DNA from: an uncultured Oscillibacter sp.
Lineage (GTDB): Bacteria; Bacillota; Clostridia; Oscillospirales; Oscillospiraceae
DNA: 21,576 bases
Direction: 5' to 3'
Assembly (NCBI GenBank): GCA_900548505.1
Contig: URKI01000036.1
Span: forward strand, 1-21,576
The notes under the pieces were generated by a model that saw nothing but the letters and a program-made list of their open reading frames with translations, made no database searches and had not been told where the DNA came from. This document shows, piece by piece, positions 1 to 6,695 of the stretch. The first letter of the stretch is position 1. Each line of letters starts with the position of its first letter. The translations under genes were made by a program, and so were the position numbers.

Positions 1-47
1 AACACGGGAAGATATGATATGAACAATTTACGAAATGGTACGCCGTA

Positions 48-92
48 CTCCTAAGCGGTAGGCCACCAGTTAGAATCTGGTCGGGGGTGCCA
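48..92 (+). pseudogene. 3' half of tRNA-Arg(CCT), probable integration scar
   Basis: Positions 48-54 (CTCCTAA) fit an anticodon loop with anticodon CCT at 50-52. They are followed at canonical spacing by a 5-nt anticodon stem strand (GCGGT), a 5-nt variable loop (AGGCC), a 5-bp T stem ACCAG/CTGGT around a 7-nt loop, a 7-nt acceptor strand (CGGGGGT), discriminator G and CCA at 90-92. The upstream bases do not supply the matching anticodon-stem strand (ACCGC expected), a D arm or the 5' acceptor strand (ACCCCCG expected), so the 5' half is missing. The T loop is TTAGAAT, with A where C is nearly invariant. A displaced 3' half created by a tRNA-targeting integrase is my inference. An intron-split tRNA is the alternative. 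Confidence 0.45.
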
Positions 93-138
93 AAAAAGCC
101 GGAGCAGACCATATTTTCTGGTCTGCTCCGGCTCTTTT
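92..138. terminator. bidirectional intrinsic terminator
   Basis: A 15-bp perfect stem (97-111 with 119-133) has a 7-nt loop. It is preceded by an A run and followed by CTTTT, so it can stop transcription from both sides. It ends the tRNA-like fragment on the plus strand and the four-gene bil operon on the minus strand. Confidence 0.85.
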
Positions 139-161
139 ATCTTTAAAATATATCGGTATCC

Positions 162-665
162 TCAGAGAATCGTCTTGTCGTAGGCGATCTTTTCGCCGCC
201 CTGGAACACGATCACGCCGCAGCGGGCAAAGCCGTTTTTCTCCAGTACATGCTGCATCCGCAGATTGGGCGGGGCCGTATTGATGCGGATGTTCCGCACC
301 CCTTTGCTCCGGCACAGCGCATCGATCAGAGCAAAGGCAGTCCCGGAAAGACCCGTTCCCTGGAAGTGCCGGGCAAACGCCATCCGGTGGATGACGGCGT
401 AGGGCTCCTCCGTGTGCCACTGGCCCGCAATGGAAGCATAGGCAGGCTCTCCGTCAAACCCAACGCTCACGTAGCCGGCGTTCTCTCCGTCCACACGGAT
501 GAGATAGCCGTCTCCGACGCGGATGTCCTGCCGGATCGCATCCAGATCGGGATAGCTTTTCGTCCACTGGACGAAGCCCTGCTCCTGCTGGAACGCCCGC
601 CCGTCCTCGATGATCCCATAGCACGCCGCTGCGTCTTCCATCCTGGCCAGCTCCAGCGTATTCAT
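162..665 (-). CDS. GNAT family N-acetyltransferase, fourth gene of the bil operon
   Basis: This 167-residue protein has the GNAT fold signature. The acetyl-CoA-binding motif A is at about 91-108, with Q102-G-T-G-L-S in the pyrophosphate-binding loop. A motif-B-like helix (N134..M137...LEKNGF to 146) follows, with a typical beta strand at the C-terminus. The family moves an acetyl group from acetyl-CoA to an amine, but the sequence does not give the substrate. Its ATG overlaps the stop of the flavodoxin gene in an ATGA, so it is translationally coupled to bilS and probably co-transcribed from the bilQ promoter. The terminator at 92-138 lies just downstream. A role in bilin or drug modification, or none, is open; the position is the only hint. 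Confidence 0.88.
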   Translation of the reverse strand: MNTLELARMEDAAACYGIIEDGRAFQQEQGFVQWTKSYPDLDAIRQDIRVGDGYLIRVDGENAGYVSVGFDGEPAYASIAGQWHTEEPYAVIHRMAFARHFQGTGLSGTAFALIDALCRSKGVRNIRINTAPPNLRMQHVLEKNGFARCGVIVFQGGEKIAYDKTIL

Positions 666-1162
666 ACCGTCTGTCTCCCCGCCTGCGCCACGGCAAACCG
701 CACATGCTCCAGATCCGCCGCATCGGGATGACTGCGGGCTTGGTCGAAGTTTTCCAGCATGGCCTGCCGCCGGGGACTCTCCTCCATGGCCTCATACCGC
801 TGCCGGACCACCTGGGGCATCTTTCCCTGGCACATGAAGCGTCCGATCTCCATGGCACCCTCCGGCAGGTTTCTCGCCGCAGACGCCAGGATCTGATCGA
901 AATACGCCTGGGCGCCGCCAAAGCCCGCGGTGCCGAACAAAAACACCCGCTTGCCCGCAAGATTCTGCAAAAATCCGGCAATGCGCTCATCACAGGTGCC
1001 CTTGTCGGTCCAAAAGCCCACATAGAGCGTATCTGCCTGCAGCGCTGCAGCGTCGGGCACGCCGAAATACACGCACCCCTCTGTGCCCAGCGCCTCCCGG
1101 ATAGTCTTTGCCAAAAGTTCTGTATTGCCGGTCCTGCTGCTGAATACCACAGCGTAACTCAT
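662..1162 (-). CDS. bilS: flavodoxin-like protein BilS of the bilirubin reductase operon
   Basis: This 166-residue flavodoxin-fold protein has the FMN phosphate-binding loop SSRTGNT at residues 8-14. Two later flavin-contact loops fit the family: WTDKGTCD (51-58) and GTAGFGG (77-83). It would pass electrons in the cytoplasm, most plausibly to the reductase encoded just upstream, with which it overlaps by 4 bp (ATGA). The order MarR - short Old Yellow Enzyme - flavodoxin matches the bilQRS arrangement described for gut Clostridia, where BilS assists bilirubin reduction. The symbol rests on this context plus the fold; flavodoxins of this size are otherwise hard to tell apart. Confidence 0.8.
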   Translation of the reverse strand: MSYAVVFSSRTGNTELLAKTIREALGTEGCVYFGVPDAAALQADTLYVGFWTDKGTCDERIAGFLQNLAGKRVFLFGTAGFGGAQAYFDQILASAARNLPEGAMEIGRFMCQGKMPQVVRQRYEAMEESPRRQAMLENFDQARSHPDAADLEHVRFAVAQAGRQTV

Positions 1163-2271
1163 ACTGATGCCTTCCTTTCATAAATACAGTGGACGCCCTG
1201 GTGGGCCATCATGCCGCCCAGGCACGCTTTGTTGCACCGCACACAGCGGTGGATGTCCTGTTCCCGGCCGGAAAAGACCTTCTCCGGCCACGCCGGGTCC
1301 GCAATGAGCTGGCGGCTCATGGCCGCGCAGTCGATCCGCCCGGCGGCGATCTGATCGGCGATGAACGCCGGGTCGCTGAGTCCGCCCACGCCGCAGACCG
1401 GCAGCTTTGTCAGGGCACGGACCTGGTCGCAGTACTTCAAAAAGCAGCCCTGGCCCCGGAAATACGGATGATTGGCCGGGGGGATCGTATCCGTGAGACT
1501 GCCGTGGTTGGCCAGCGTCACATGGAAGCTGGTGACGCCTGCCTGCTCCAGCAGCGGCACAAAAATAGGCAACTCAGCTTCCACCACGCCGGCGTTGCCA
1601 TAGTGGGGCTCCTCCTGGCGGACCGCCAGCTTATAGTCGATGGGCAGGTCCGGCAGACGGCGGCGGATGGCACGCACCGCCTCCACCGCAAAGCGCGCCC
1701 GGTTTTCCGGGGCACCGCCGTAGCAGTCCGTGCGGAAATTGTAGATGGCGGAGCTGAAGCTGCCGCACATCCGGTCCCCGTGGACCTGCACCATATCAAA
1801 GCCCGCCTTTTGAGCCAGCACTGCCGCATCCCCGAAGGACTCGGCAATGGCCGCCGCCTTCTGGGCGGGCATCCGGGTGATGTAGGGCCCCACCTCCTGG
1901 TTCAACAGGGGACGCAGCTCCTGCGTACTGATGCGCTTGGTCAACACTCCCGGCACATACTTCAGCATGGCCTTCACATTGGAGTCTGACTGGTGCAGCT
2001 GGGCGCAGACCAGGCAGCCCTCCTGGTGGATGGCACTGGTGAGCCGGGCATACCAGGCAAATCCCTTTTTGGAATAGAGGGACGGCCCGAAGCCGTGTTT
2101 GCCCACCGGCACATCTCCGATGATGATCATGGCGCAGCCGCCCCGGGCAATGGCCCGCAGACGCTCCAGCTGCTCCTCCTGGGGAAGTCCCAGGGTGGTG
2201 GGCGCAAAGATCACCCGGTTTTTCAGTTCCAGTCCCCCGTAGTTCACCGGGGTGTTCAGGATGTCGTACAT
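1159..2271 (-). CDS. bilR: bilirubin reductase BilR (Old Yellow Enzyme / enoate reductase family)
   Basis: This 370-residue TIM-barrel flavoenzyme is of the NADH:flavin oxidoreductase family. The N-terminus (LKNRVIFAPTT, 16-26) and the phosphate-binding VCGVGGLSD (292-300) are typical. A four-cysteine set, C343-x2-C346-x3-C350-x11-C362, should hold a [4Fe-4S] cluster. At residues 164-167 the usual family loop reads H-G-D-R; to my knowledge D166 and R167 are the residues that mark bilirubin reductases among these enzymes. The protein ends after the cluster, so it is the short form without the NAD(P)H/FAD-binding C-terminal domain of 2,4-dienoyl-CoA reductases, which suits a separate flavodoxin partner. 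The predicted reaction is reduction of bilirubin to urobilinogen in the gut. It overlaps bilQ by 16 bp and bilS by 4 bp. Confidence 0.82.
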   Translation of the reverse strand: MYDILNTPVNYGGLELKNRVIFAPTTLGLPQEEQLERLRAIARGGCAMIIIGDVPVGKHGFGPSLYSKKGFAWYARLTSAIHQEGCLVCAQLHQSDSNVKAMLKYVPGVLTKRISTQELRPLLNQEVGPYITRMPAQKAAAIAESFGDAAVLAQKAGFDMVQVHGDRMCGSFSSAIYNFRTDCYGGAPENRARFAVEAVRAIRRRLPDLPIDYKLAVRQEEPHYGNAGVVEAELPIFVPLLEQAGVTSFHVTLANHGSLTDTIPPANHPYFRGQGCFLKYCDQVRALTKLPVCGVGGLSDPAFIADQIAAGRIDCAAMSRQLIADPAWPEKVFSGREQDIHRCVRCNKACLGGMMAHQGVHCIYERKASV

Positions 2272-2684
2272 GCTTGATCGTTCGCTTCTTTCCTTTTGAT
2301 TTTTCCCAAAAGATGCAGCAATTGCGCCTGCTCCTCCGGCGTCAGCGCCGCCAGAGCGTCTTCATCCCAGTCGTGGAACACCTGGTGGCTGACGGCAAAG
2401 GCCTCCTGTCCCCGCTGGCTCAGGGTGAGATGGAATGCCCTGCCGTCTTTCTCCCGGGTCAGGAACCCATCTTCCTCCAGCCGCTTGATGCTGCGCTGGG
2501 AATAGCCCCAGTCCAGCCCCAGAGCCTCCGTCAGCTCCGCCTGGGTGCAGCCGGGATGGCGCCCCACATACAGCACCAAAAACAGCGCGCCGAAATTGAG
2601 TCCCAGGCTTTGCAGCCGCCGGGCCGTATAGGCGGCGAAGCGCTTGTAAAACACCATAGCATAATAGGCAAATGTCTGCGTCAT
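2256..2684 (-). CDS. bilQ: MarR-family regulator BilQ
   Basis: This 142-residue winged-helix protein is of the MarR family. A recognition-helix region (CTQAELTEALGLDWGYSQRS) precedes the wing (LEEDGFLTREKDGRAFHLTLSQRG), with helical dimerisation ends. I chose the ATG at 2684 because GGAGGGA lies just upstream; an in-frame start at 2714 would sit inside an operator. It is the first gene of the minus-strand operon and overlaps bilR by 16 bp. Two palindromes at 2700-2716 and 2728-2744 bracket its promoter, which implies autorepression and control of bilRS and the GNAT gene. The inducer is unknown; bilirubin or related tetrapyrroles are the natural guess. Confidence 0.85.
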   Translation of the reverse strand: MTQTFAYYAMVFYKRFAAYTARRLQSLGLNFGALFLVLYVGRHPGCTQAELTEALGLDWGYSQRSIKRLEEDGFLTREKDGRAFHLTLSQRGQEAFAVSHQVFHDWDEDALAALTPEEQAQLLHLLGKIKRKEANDQACTTS

Positions 2685-2699
2685 AAATCTCCCTCCATC

Positions 2700-2744
2700 A
2701 CTTGACTTTATCAAGTATATAGTGCAAACTTGACAAAGTCAAGT
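2700..2744 (-). promoter_or_regulatory. bilQ promoter with two MarR-type operators
   Basis: On the minus strand, TTGACT (2737-2742), a 17-bp spacer and TATACT (2714-2719) form a strong sigma-A promoter. Operator 1, at 2728-2744, is a perfect 7-3-7 palindrome (ACTTGAC-3-GTCAAGT) covering the -35. Operator 2, at 2700-2716, is the same palindrome with one mismatch and covers the end of the -10 and the expected start site. Their centres are 28 bp apart. Confidence 0.82.
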
Positions 2745-2773
2745 GATTTTCTGTTTTTTCACGTTCTTTTGCG

Positions 2774-2802
2774 TTGCCCAAGGCCCCCGGGCATGGTATG
2801 AT
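2774..2802 (+). promoter_or_regulatory. sigma-A promoter of the ECF sigma/anti-sigma operon
   Basis: TTGCCC (2774-2779), a 17-bp spacer and TATGAT (2797-2802) lie about 90 bp upstream of the sigma gene. The leader contains a small hairpin, AGCCGT/ACGGCT (2833-2852, 8-nt loop). No clear ECF-type autoregulatory promoter was recognised. Confidence 0.6.
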
Positions 2803-2892
2803 GGGTGCATCTGGAAAAAAGTTTTTTGCCTGAGCCGTGCAATAAAACGGCTTTATGTTCCGTTAAAATGGTGAAACAGGAGGAAGGCCATC

Positions 2893-3456
2893 ATGTTTTT
2901 CATGACTGTGGCATCGCCCGCTCCCCAGGACGGCGCCTTGCTGGACAACTGCATCGCCCGCATCGCCGCCGGCGAGCAGGAAGCACTGAGCCAGCTCTAT
3001 GACAAGGTCCGGCCCGCGGTTTACGGCTTTGCCCTATCCATCCTAAAAAACGCCCATGACGCGGAGGACGTTCTGCAGGACACGCTTTTGCAGGTCTGGC
3101 AGGCTGCTGGAAGCTATCACTCCCACGGAAAGGCCATGGCCTGGGTCATGACCATCACCCGCAACCTCTCTTACGACCGGCTGCGTCAGCGGGCGCGGAC
3201 CGAGTCCCTGGGCGATGAGGACTGGCTGGAGCAGCTGGCAGACCGCCCCGCCGTGACCCATGAGGACCGGCTGACCCTGGCGGCACTGCTGGAATCCCTG
3301 AGTCCCGAGGAGCAGCAGATCGTCACGCTCCACGCCCTGACCGGGCTCAAGCACCGGGAGGTGGCAGCGCTTTTGGAGCTGCCGCTGGCCACGGTACTGT
3401 CCAAATACGCCCGGGCACTGAAAAAACTACAGCACGCATGGAAGGAGGCAACTTGA
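2893..3456 (+). CDS. ECF-type RNA polymerase sigma factor
   Basis: This 187-residue sigma-70 family protein has only regions 2 and 4. Region 2 spans about 33-100, with the core-binding DAEDVLQDTLLQVW (56-69) and the -10-recognition helix AWVMTITRNLSYDRLRQR (83-100). Region 4 spans about 128-182 and contains a helix-turn-helix (KHREVAALLELPLATVLSKY). It would direct RNA polymerase to a stress or surface regulon when released. The start at 2893 is set by AGGAGG nine bases upstream. The next gene, a membrane anti-sigma factor, begins two bases after its stop, so the two are co-translated and almost certainly a cognate pair. The regulon cannot be read from this window. Confidence 0.93.
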   Translation: MFFMTVASPAPQDGALLDNCIARIAAGEQEALSQLYDKVRPAVYGFALSILKNAHDAEDVLQDTLLQVWQAAGSYHSHGKAMAWVMTITRNLSYDRLRQRARTESLGDEDWLEQLADRPAVTHEDRLTLAALLESLSPEEQQIVTLHALTGLKHREVAALLELPLATVLSKYARALKKLQHAWKEAT

Positions 3457-3458
3457 CA

Positions 3459-4835
3459 ATGGATGAACAGCAGATCGAACAGCGGATCCGCACTGCTATG
3501 GACCACGCGGCGCCGGACTGCCTGGATCAGATCCTGGCCTCCTGTACCAATGCAGAGCGAAACACCGTCCTCCCCTTCCCCGCCAAGCGGAAAAAGCGGC
3601 GCTGGGCCCCCCTGGCTGCCGCCGCGGCGCTGACGGTACTGTGCTGCGGCGCCGGTTTCCTGCGCTGGATGGGTCTGAACACGGTGGATTCCGTGGTAAC
3701 GCTGGATGTGAACCCCAGCCTGGCCATGGAGGTCAGCGCCCGGGAGAAGGTACTGGATGTGACCGCCCTCAACGATGACGCGCTGACCATTCTGGACGGC
3801 ATGGATCTGCGGGGCACGGATCTGGACGTGGCGGTCAACGCCATCATCGGCTCCATGCTGCGCACCGGCTACCTCAGTGACGTGCAGAACGCCATTTTGG
3901 TGTCCGTGGAAAATCAGGACGCCGCCCGCTCGGCCCAGCTGCAGCAGGAGATCACCGACGCCATCTCCGCCGTATTTTCCGATGACGCCCTGGAGCCGGC
4001 TGTGCTGTCCCAGAGCGTCACCGGCGATGAAGCCCTGGCCGCCCTGGCGGAGGAGTACGGCATCTCTCTTGGCAAGGCGGCCCTCATCCAGGAGGTCACC
4101 GCCCAGGACCCCACCCTGCGGCTTTCCGACCTGGCGCCGCTGTCCGTCAATGAGATCGCCCTCATTGCCCAGTCCCGCCAGCTCCAGTCCCAGTCCGTGA
4201 CCCAGACCGGCGCCGCCAGCGACAAGTCCTGCATTGGGCAGGACGCGGCCCTGTCCATCGCCCTGGACCACGCAGGCCTCACCTCCAGCCAGATCTATGA
4301 GCTGGATGTGGAGCTGGACAGCGAGGACGGCATCATGGTCTATGAGATCGAGTTTGAATCCTCCGCCGGGGAATATGAGTACGACATCCACGCCCACACG
4401 GGCCAGATCGTCAAATATAAAGTCCCCCGTCCCCAGGCCGGGACCTCCAGTACCACCAGCGCCCAGGGCACTGCCTCCTCTGGTCAGAGCAGCGGCGGCA
4501 GCCAGAGCAGCAGCGGAAACGGCCAGAACGCTTCTTCCGGCGCCCAGGGCAGCGCCGACATCGGGCAGGACGCGGCCCTCTCCGCCGCCCTCCGCCACGC
4601 CGGCGTCTCCGCTTCCCAGCTTACGGAACAGGAGATCTCCCGGGACCGGGATGACGGCATTCTGGTCTATGAGGTCAAGTTTGAGACGGCCCAGTGCAGT
4701 TATGAATATGAGATCCGGGCCGCCGACGGCACCGTTCTCAAAGCCGATCAGGACTGGGAGGACAGCGATGACGATGACGACGATGACCGCGACGATCAGG
4801 ACGATGATGACGATCACGATGACGACGATGACTGA
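3459..4835 (+). CDS. RsgI-like transmembrane anti-sigma factor with two PepSY domains
   Basis: This 458-residue protein has a short cytoplasmic part (1-47) expected to bind the upstream sigma factor, one membrane helix (about 48-68), and an RsgI-family extracytoplasmic domain (about 75-155) with the DVNPS motif. In RsgI proteins the Asn-Pro bond of that motif (here N85-P86) is an autocleavage site feeding regulated proteolysis. A helical stretch follows, then two PepSY-like repeats (about 258-321 and 366-429, both starting IGQDAALS), separated by a Ser/Gly/Gln linker (326-365). The end is an Asp-rich tail (433-458). I place the start at 3459, after AGGAGG. A bidirectional terminator follows. 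The external ligand is unknown; PepSY and poly-Asp suggest protease inhibition, cation or cell-wall sensing, which is inference. Confidence 0.85.
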   Translation: MDEQQIEQRIRTAMDHAAPDCLDQILASCTNAERNTVLPFPAKRKKRRWAPLAAAAALTVLCCGAGFLRWMGLNTVDSVVTLDVNPSLAMEVSAREKVLDVTALNDDALTILDGMDLRGTDLDVAVNAIIGSMLRTGYLSDVQNAILVSVENQDAARSAQLQQEITDAISAVFSDDALEPAVLSQSVTGDEALAALAEEYGISLGKAALIQEVTAQDPTLRLSDLAPLSVNEIALIAQSRQLQSQSVTQTGAASDKSCIGQDAALSIALDHAGLTSSQIYELDVELDSEDGIMVYEIEFESSAGEYEYDIHAHTGQIVKYKVPRPQAGTSSTTSAQGTASSGQSSGGSQSSSGNGQNASSGAQGSADIGQDAALSAALRHAGVSASQLTEQEISRDRDDGILVYEVKFETAQCSYEYEIRAADGTVLKADQDWEDSDDDDDDDRDDQDDDDDHDDDDD

Positions 4836-4845
4836 ACAGCATAAG

Positions 4846-4875
4846 AAAAGGACGGGCAGCAGCCCGTCCTTTTTT
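4846..4875. terminator. bidirectional terminator between convergent genes
   Basis: A 12-bp stem (4846-4857 with 4862-4873) and AGCA loop is flanked by A and T runs. It lies between the anti-sigma gene and the minus-strand membrane protein gene. Confidence 0.9.
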
Positions 4876-4878
4876 GAT

Positions 4879-5778
4879 TCATGCCTCTGTTTCTTCTCCA
4901 GGGGAAACCTGGTTTTCCTCTCTGGCCCGAGCCAGATAGTCCGTCTCCTCCGTTTTTTTGCTGGGTACGAAGCTCTGGGCCGGGGTGCGCTTTTCCCCCT
5001 TGCTGCGGGCATAGAAAAAGCCCGTCACGGAGAACACCACCGCGCCGATGAAGTTCACGAACAGATCCTTCATGGTGTCGATGATGCCGATGTCCAGATA
5101 GCCGCCCAACCCCAGGCTCTCCCCGTTGATGACCACGTCCTGGATATTTGGGATGGTCACCACCTTATTGGTGCGGGTGGTGTCCAGCGCCACCGTGTGG
5201 AGCGCGTGGATGATGGTGTCCTTCTGCATGTCACTTCCGAAGAAGTAATCCATGCTGAATTCAAAAAACTCCCACAAAACGCCGATGGTCATGGAGAAAC
5301 AGAACGCCACCAGCGCCAAAAACAGCGGCGAGAGGTCAAAGGTCAGCCGCTCATCGTCGTTGAGCAGCAAGATCATGGAAAAGCCCACCGCCGCCGCCAA
5401 AAAGCCGTTGAGCGTGTGGAGCATGGTATCCCAGTTGTGGATCTTCACATAGAAGGCGTTCACCTCACCCAGGATCTCCGCCGCGAAGATGAAGCACAGG
5501 ATCGTGATCTCCAGTGCCGGCGGCAGCTCGATGCGCAGCTTCACCTGCACCCAGCTGGGCACATACAAAAGCAGGATGGTCAAAATGCAGAAGAACATAC
5601 TTTCATAGTTGCGCATGAACGCCTGGCGCACCAGCACCACCAGTACCAAAAAGCGCAGGATGTAAAACACAAAAAAGGAACTTCTGTGCTCCCGCAGCTC
5701 CTTGTTCATGGCCTGGCGGAAGCTGCGCTTTTCCTGCTGTTTTTTCAGCTTCCGCTCCTGTTTCGTCAGTTTTTTCAC
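4879..5778 (-). CDS. DUF2238-like integral membrane protein
   Basis: This 299-residue protein starts with a very basic cytoplasmic segment (1-32). About six membrane helices follow (near 35-53, 60-75, 86-104, 122-139, 150-170, 236-256), then a charged cytoplasmic tail. Conserved-looking polar motifs in the helices, WDTMLHTLNG (116-125), WEFFEF (169-174) and DTMKDLFVNFIGA (234-246), resemble DUF2238/YjdF-type membrane proteins of unknown function. The start is GTG at 5778 with AGGAGG upstream. It overlaps the phosphodiesterase stop (GTGA), so it is the third gene of a coupled set. No activity can be assigned; lipid or envelope metabolism is suggested only by its neighbours. Confidence 0.75.
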   Translation of the reverse strand: MKKLTKQERKLKKQQEKRSFRQAMNKELREHRSSFFVFYILRFLVLVVLVRQAFMRNYESMFFCILTILLLYVPSWVQVKLRIELPPALEITILCFIFAAEILGEVNAFYVKIHNWDTMLHTLNGFLAAAVGFSMILLLNDDERLTFDLSPLFLALVAFCFSMTIGVLWEFFEFSMDYFFGSDMQKDTIIHALHTVALDTTRTNKVVTIPNIQDVVINGESLGLGGYLDIGIIDTMKDLFVNFIGAVVFSVTGFFYARSKGEKRTPAQSFVPSKKTEETDYLARAREENQVSPGEETEA

Positions 5779-6695
5779 GTTCTCTCTTCCTCCTTTGGAT
5801 CAAACTGTTCAAAAATCACCAGCGCACCTTCCGCCTCCGCTGCCCGCAGCGTTCGGGCAGAGCGGATGGTCCAGTAGGCCGGGCGGACCCCCATCCATCG
5901 GCACAGCCGCGGCGCCAGGCCCTTGCGGTCCTCAAACCGGCAGGATACAAAGTCCGGCCGGGCAGCAACATTAAAGAGGAGATCGGTCAGCGCCAGACGC
6001 AAAAAGAAATGCAGGCCCTCCGGGTGCTTCCAAAAATTCTGCGTCAGCTGGCCCCGCAGCAGCTCCGGCCTGTTTTTCCGCAGCCACAGCAGCACCCGCG
6101 GGTCAAAGCTCTCCAGGCAGTAGTCTATGCGGAATTGGTCCAGACACGCTACCGCCGCCTTCGTAAGCGCCGCGAAATTTCCGCCGGATGTCTTGAGTTC
6201 CACGATCAGCGGCGCCCGGTCCTGAAAGATCTCCAGCACCTGCTCCAAAAAGGGGATCTGCTCCTCCGTGCCGCACAGCTGGTAACGCGCCAGCTCTTCG
6301 GCCGTCATCGTCTCCACCATGCCGGCCCGGCCGCACAGCCGGGAAAGCTCCCCGTCATGCACCACAGCCAGCCGGCCGTCCGCCGTCAGACGCACGTCCA
6401 GCTCCGCGCCGTACCCTGCCTCCGCCGCCCGGCGAAAGGCGGTCAGGGAATTTTCCGGCGCATGGGGCAGGGCATGGAGACCCCGGTGGGCATAGCGCAC
6501 GCTGGTCAGACGCTCCCAGCCGGAACCATGGCTCCGGCCGTGGAGCCAGAACCAGACCAGCAGCCCCAGCGGTACCAGGATACCGATCACCCGGGGCAGC
6601 AGAAACCCGCCCAAAAAGGGCATGGCCACCACGCCCGCCACCGACACCCCGGCCAGCACCAGCGCCAAAACGGCGCTCAGCAGAAATCTCGTCAC
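5775..6695 (-). CDS. membrane-anchored glycerophosphodiester phosphodiesterase
   Basis: This 306-residue protein starts at a GTG (6695) preceded by AGGAGG at 7-nt spacing. Reading further upstream in frame gives only sequence antisense to no known domain and inside the HAD gene, so the longer version is rejected. Two hydrophobic segments within residues 1-55 anchor a GDPD barrel. Catalytic motifs are visible: AHRG, ENSLTAF, ELDV (metal-binding acids) and VHDGEL, then VELKT and, near the end, AYWTI. The enzyme hydrolyses glycerophosphodiesters to glycerol 3-phosphate and an alcohol, here probably at the membrane during lipid or teichoic-acid turnover. It overlaps the HAD phosphatase stop by 4 bp and the DUF2238-like start by 4 bp. 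Confidence 0.9.
   Translation of the reverse strand: MTRFLLSAVLALVLAGVSVAGVVAMPFLGGFLLPRVIGILVPLGLLVWFWLHGRSHGSGWERLTSVRYAHRGLHALPHAPENSLTAFRRAAEAGYGAELDVRLTADGRLAVVHDGELSRLCGRAGMVETMTAEELARYQLCGTEEQIPFLEQVLEIFQDRAPLIVELKTSGGNFAALTKAAVACLDQFRIDYCLESFDPRVLLWLRKNRPELLRGQLTQNFWKHPEGLHFFLRLALTDLLFNVAARPDFVSCRFEDRKGLAPRLCRWMGVRPAYWTIRSARTLRAAEAEGALVIFEQFDPKEEERT

Noticed and set aside
1..92. Complete tRNA gene ending at 92
   Set aside because: No 5' acceptor strand, D arm or matching anticodon-stem strand can be found in the bases upstream, so only a 3' half is supported.
4755..4835. GAT/GAC repeats as a possible CRISPR or tandem-repeat locus
   Set aside because: The repeats are short, in frame and encode the Asp tail of the anti-sigma factor; there are no spacers.
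3186..5012. Minus-strand open frame of 608 codons across the sigma/anti-sigma genes
   Set aside because: Antisense of the RsgI-like gene; its Val/Ile run is the complement of the poly-Asp tail, and it crosses a terminator.
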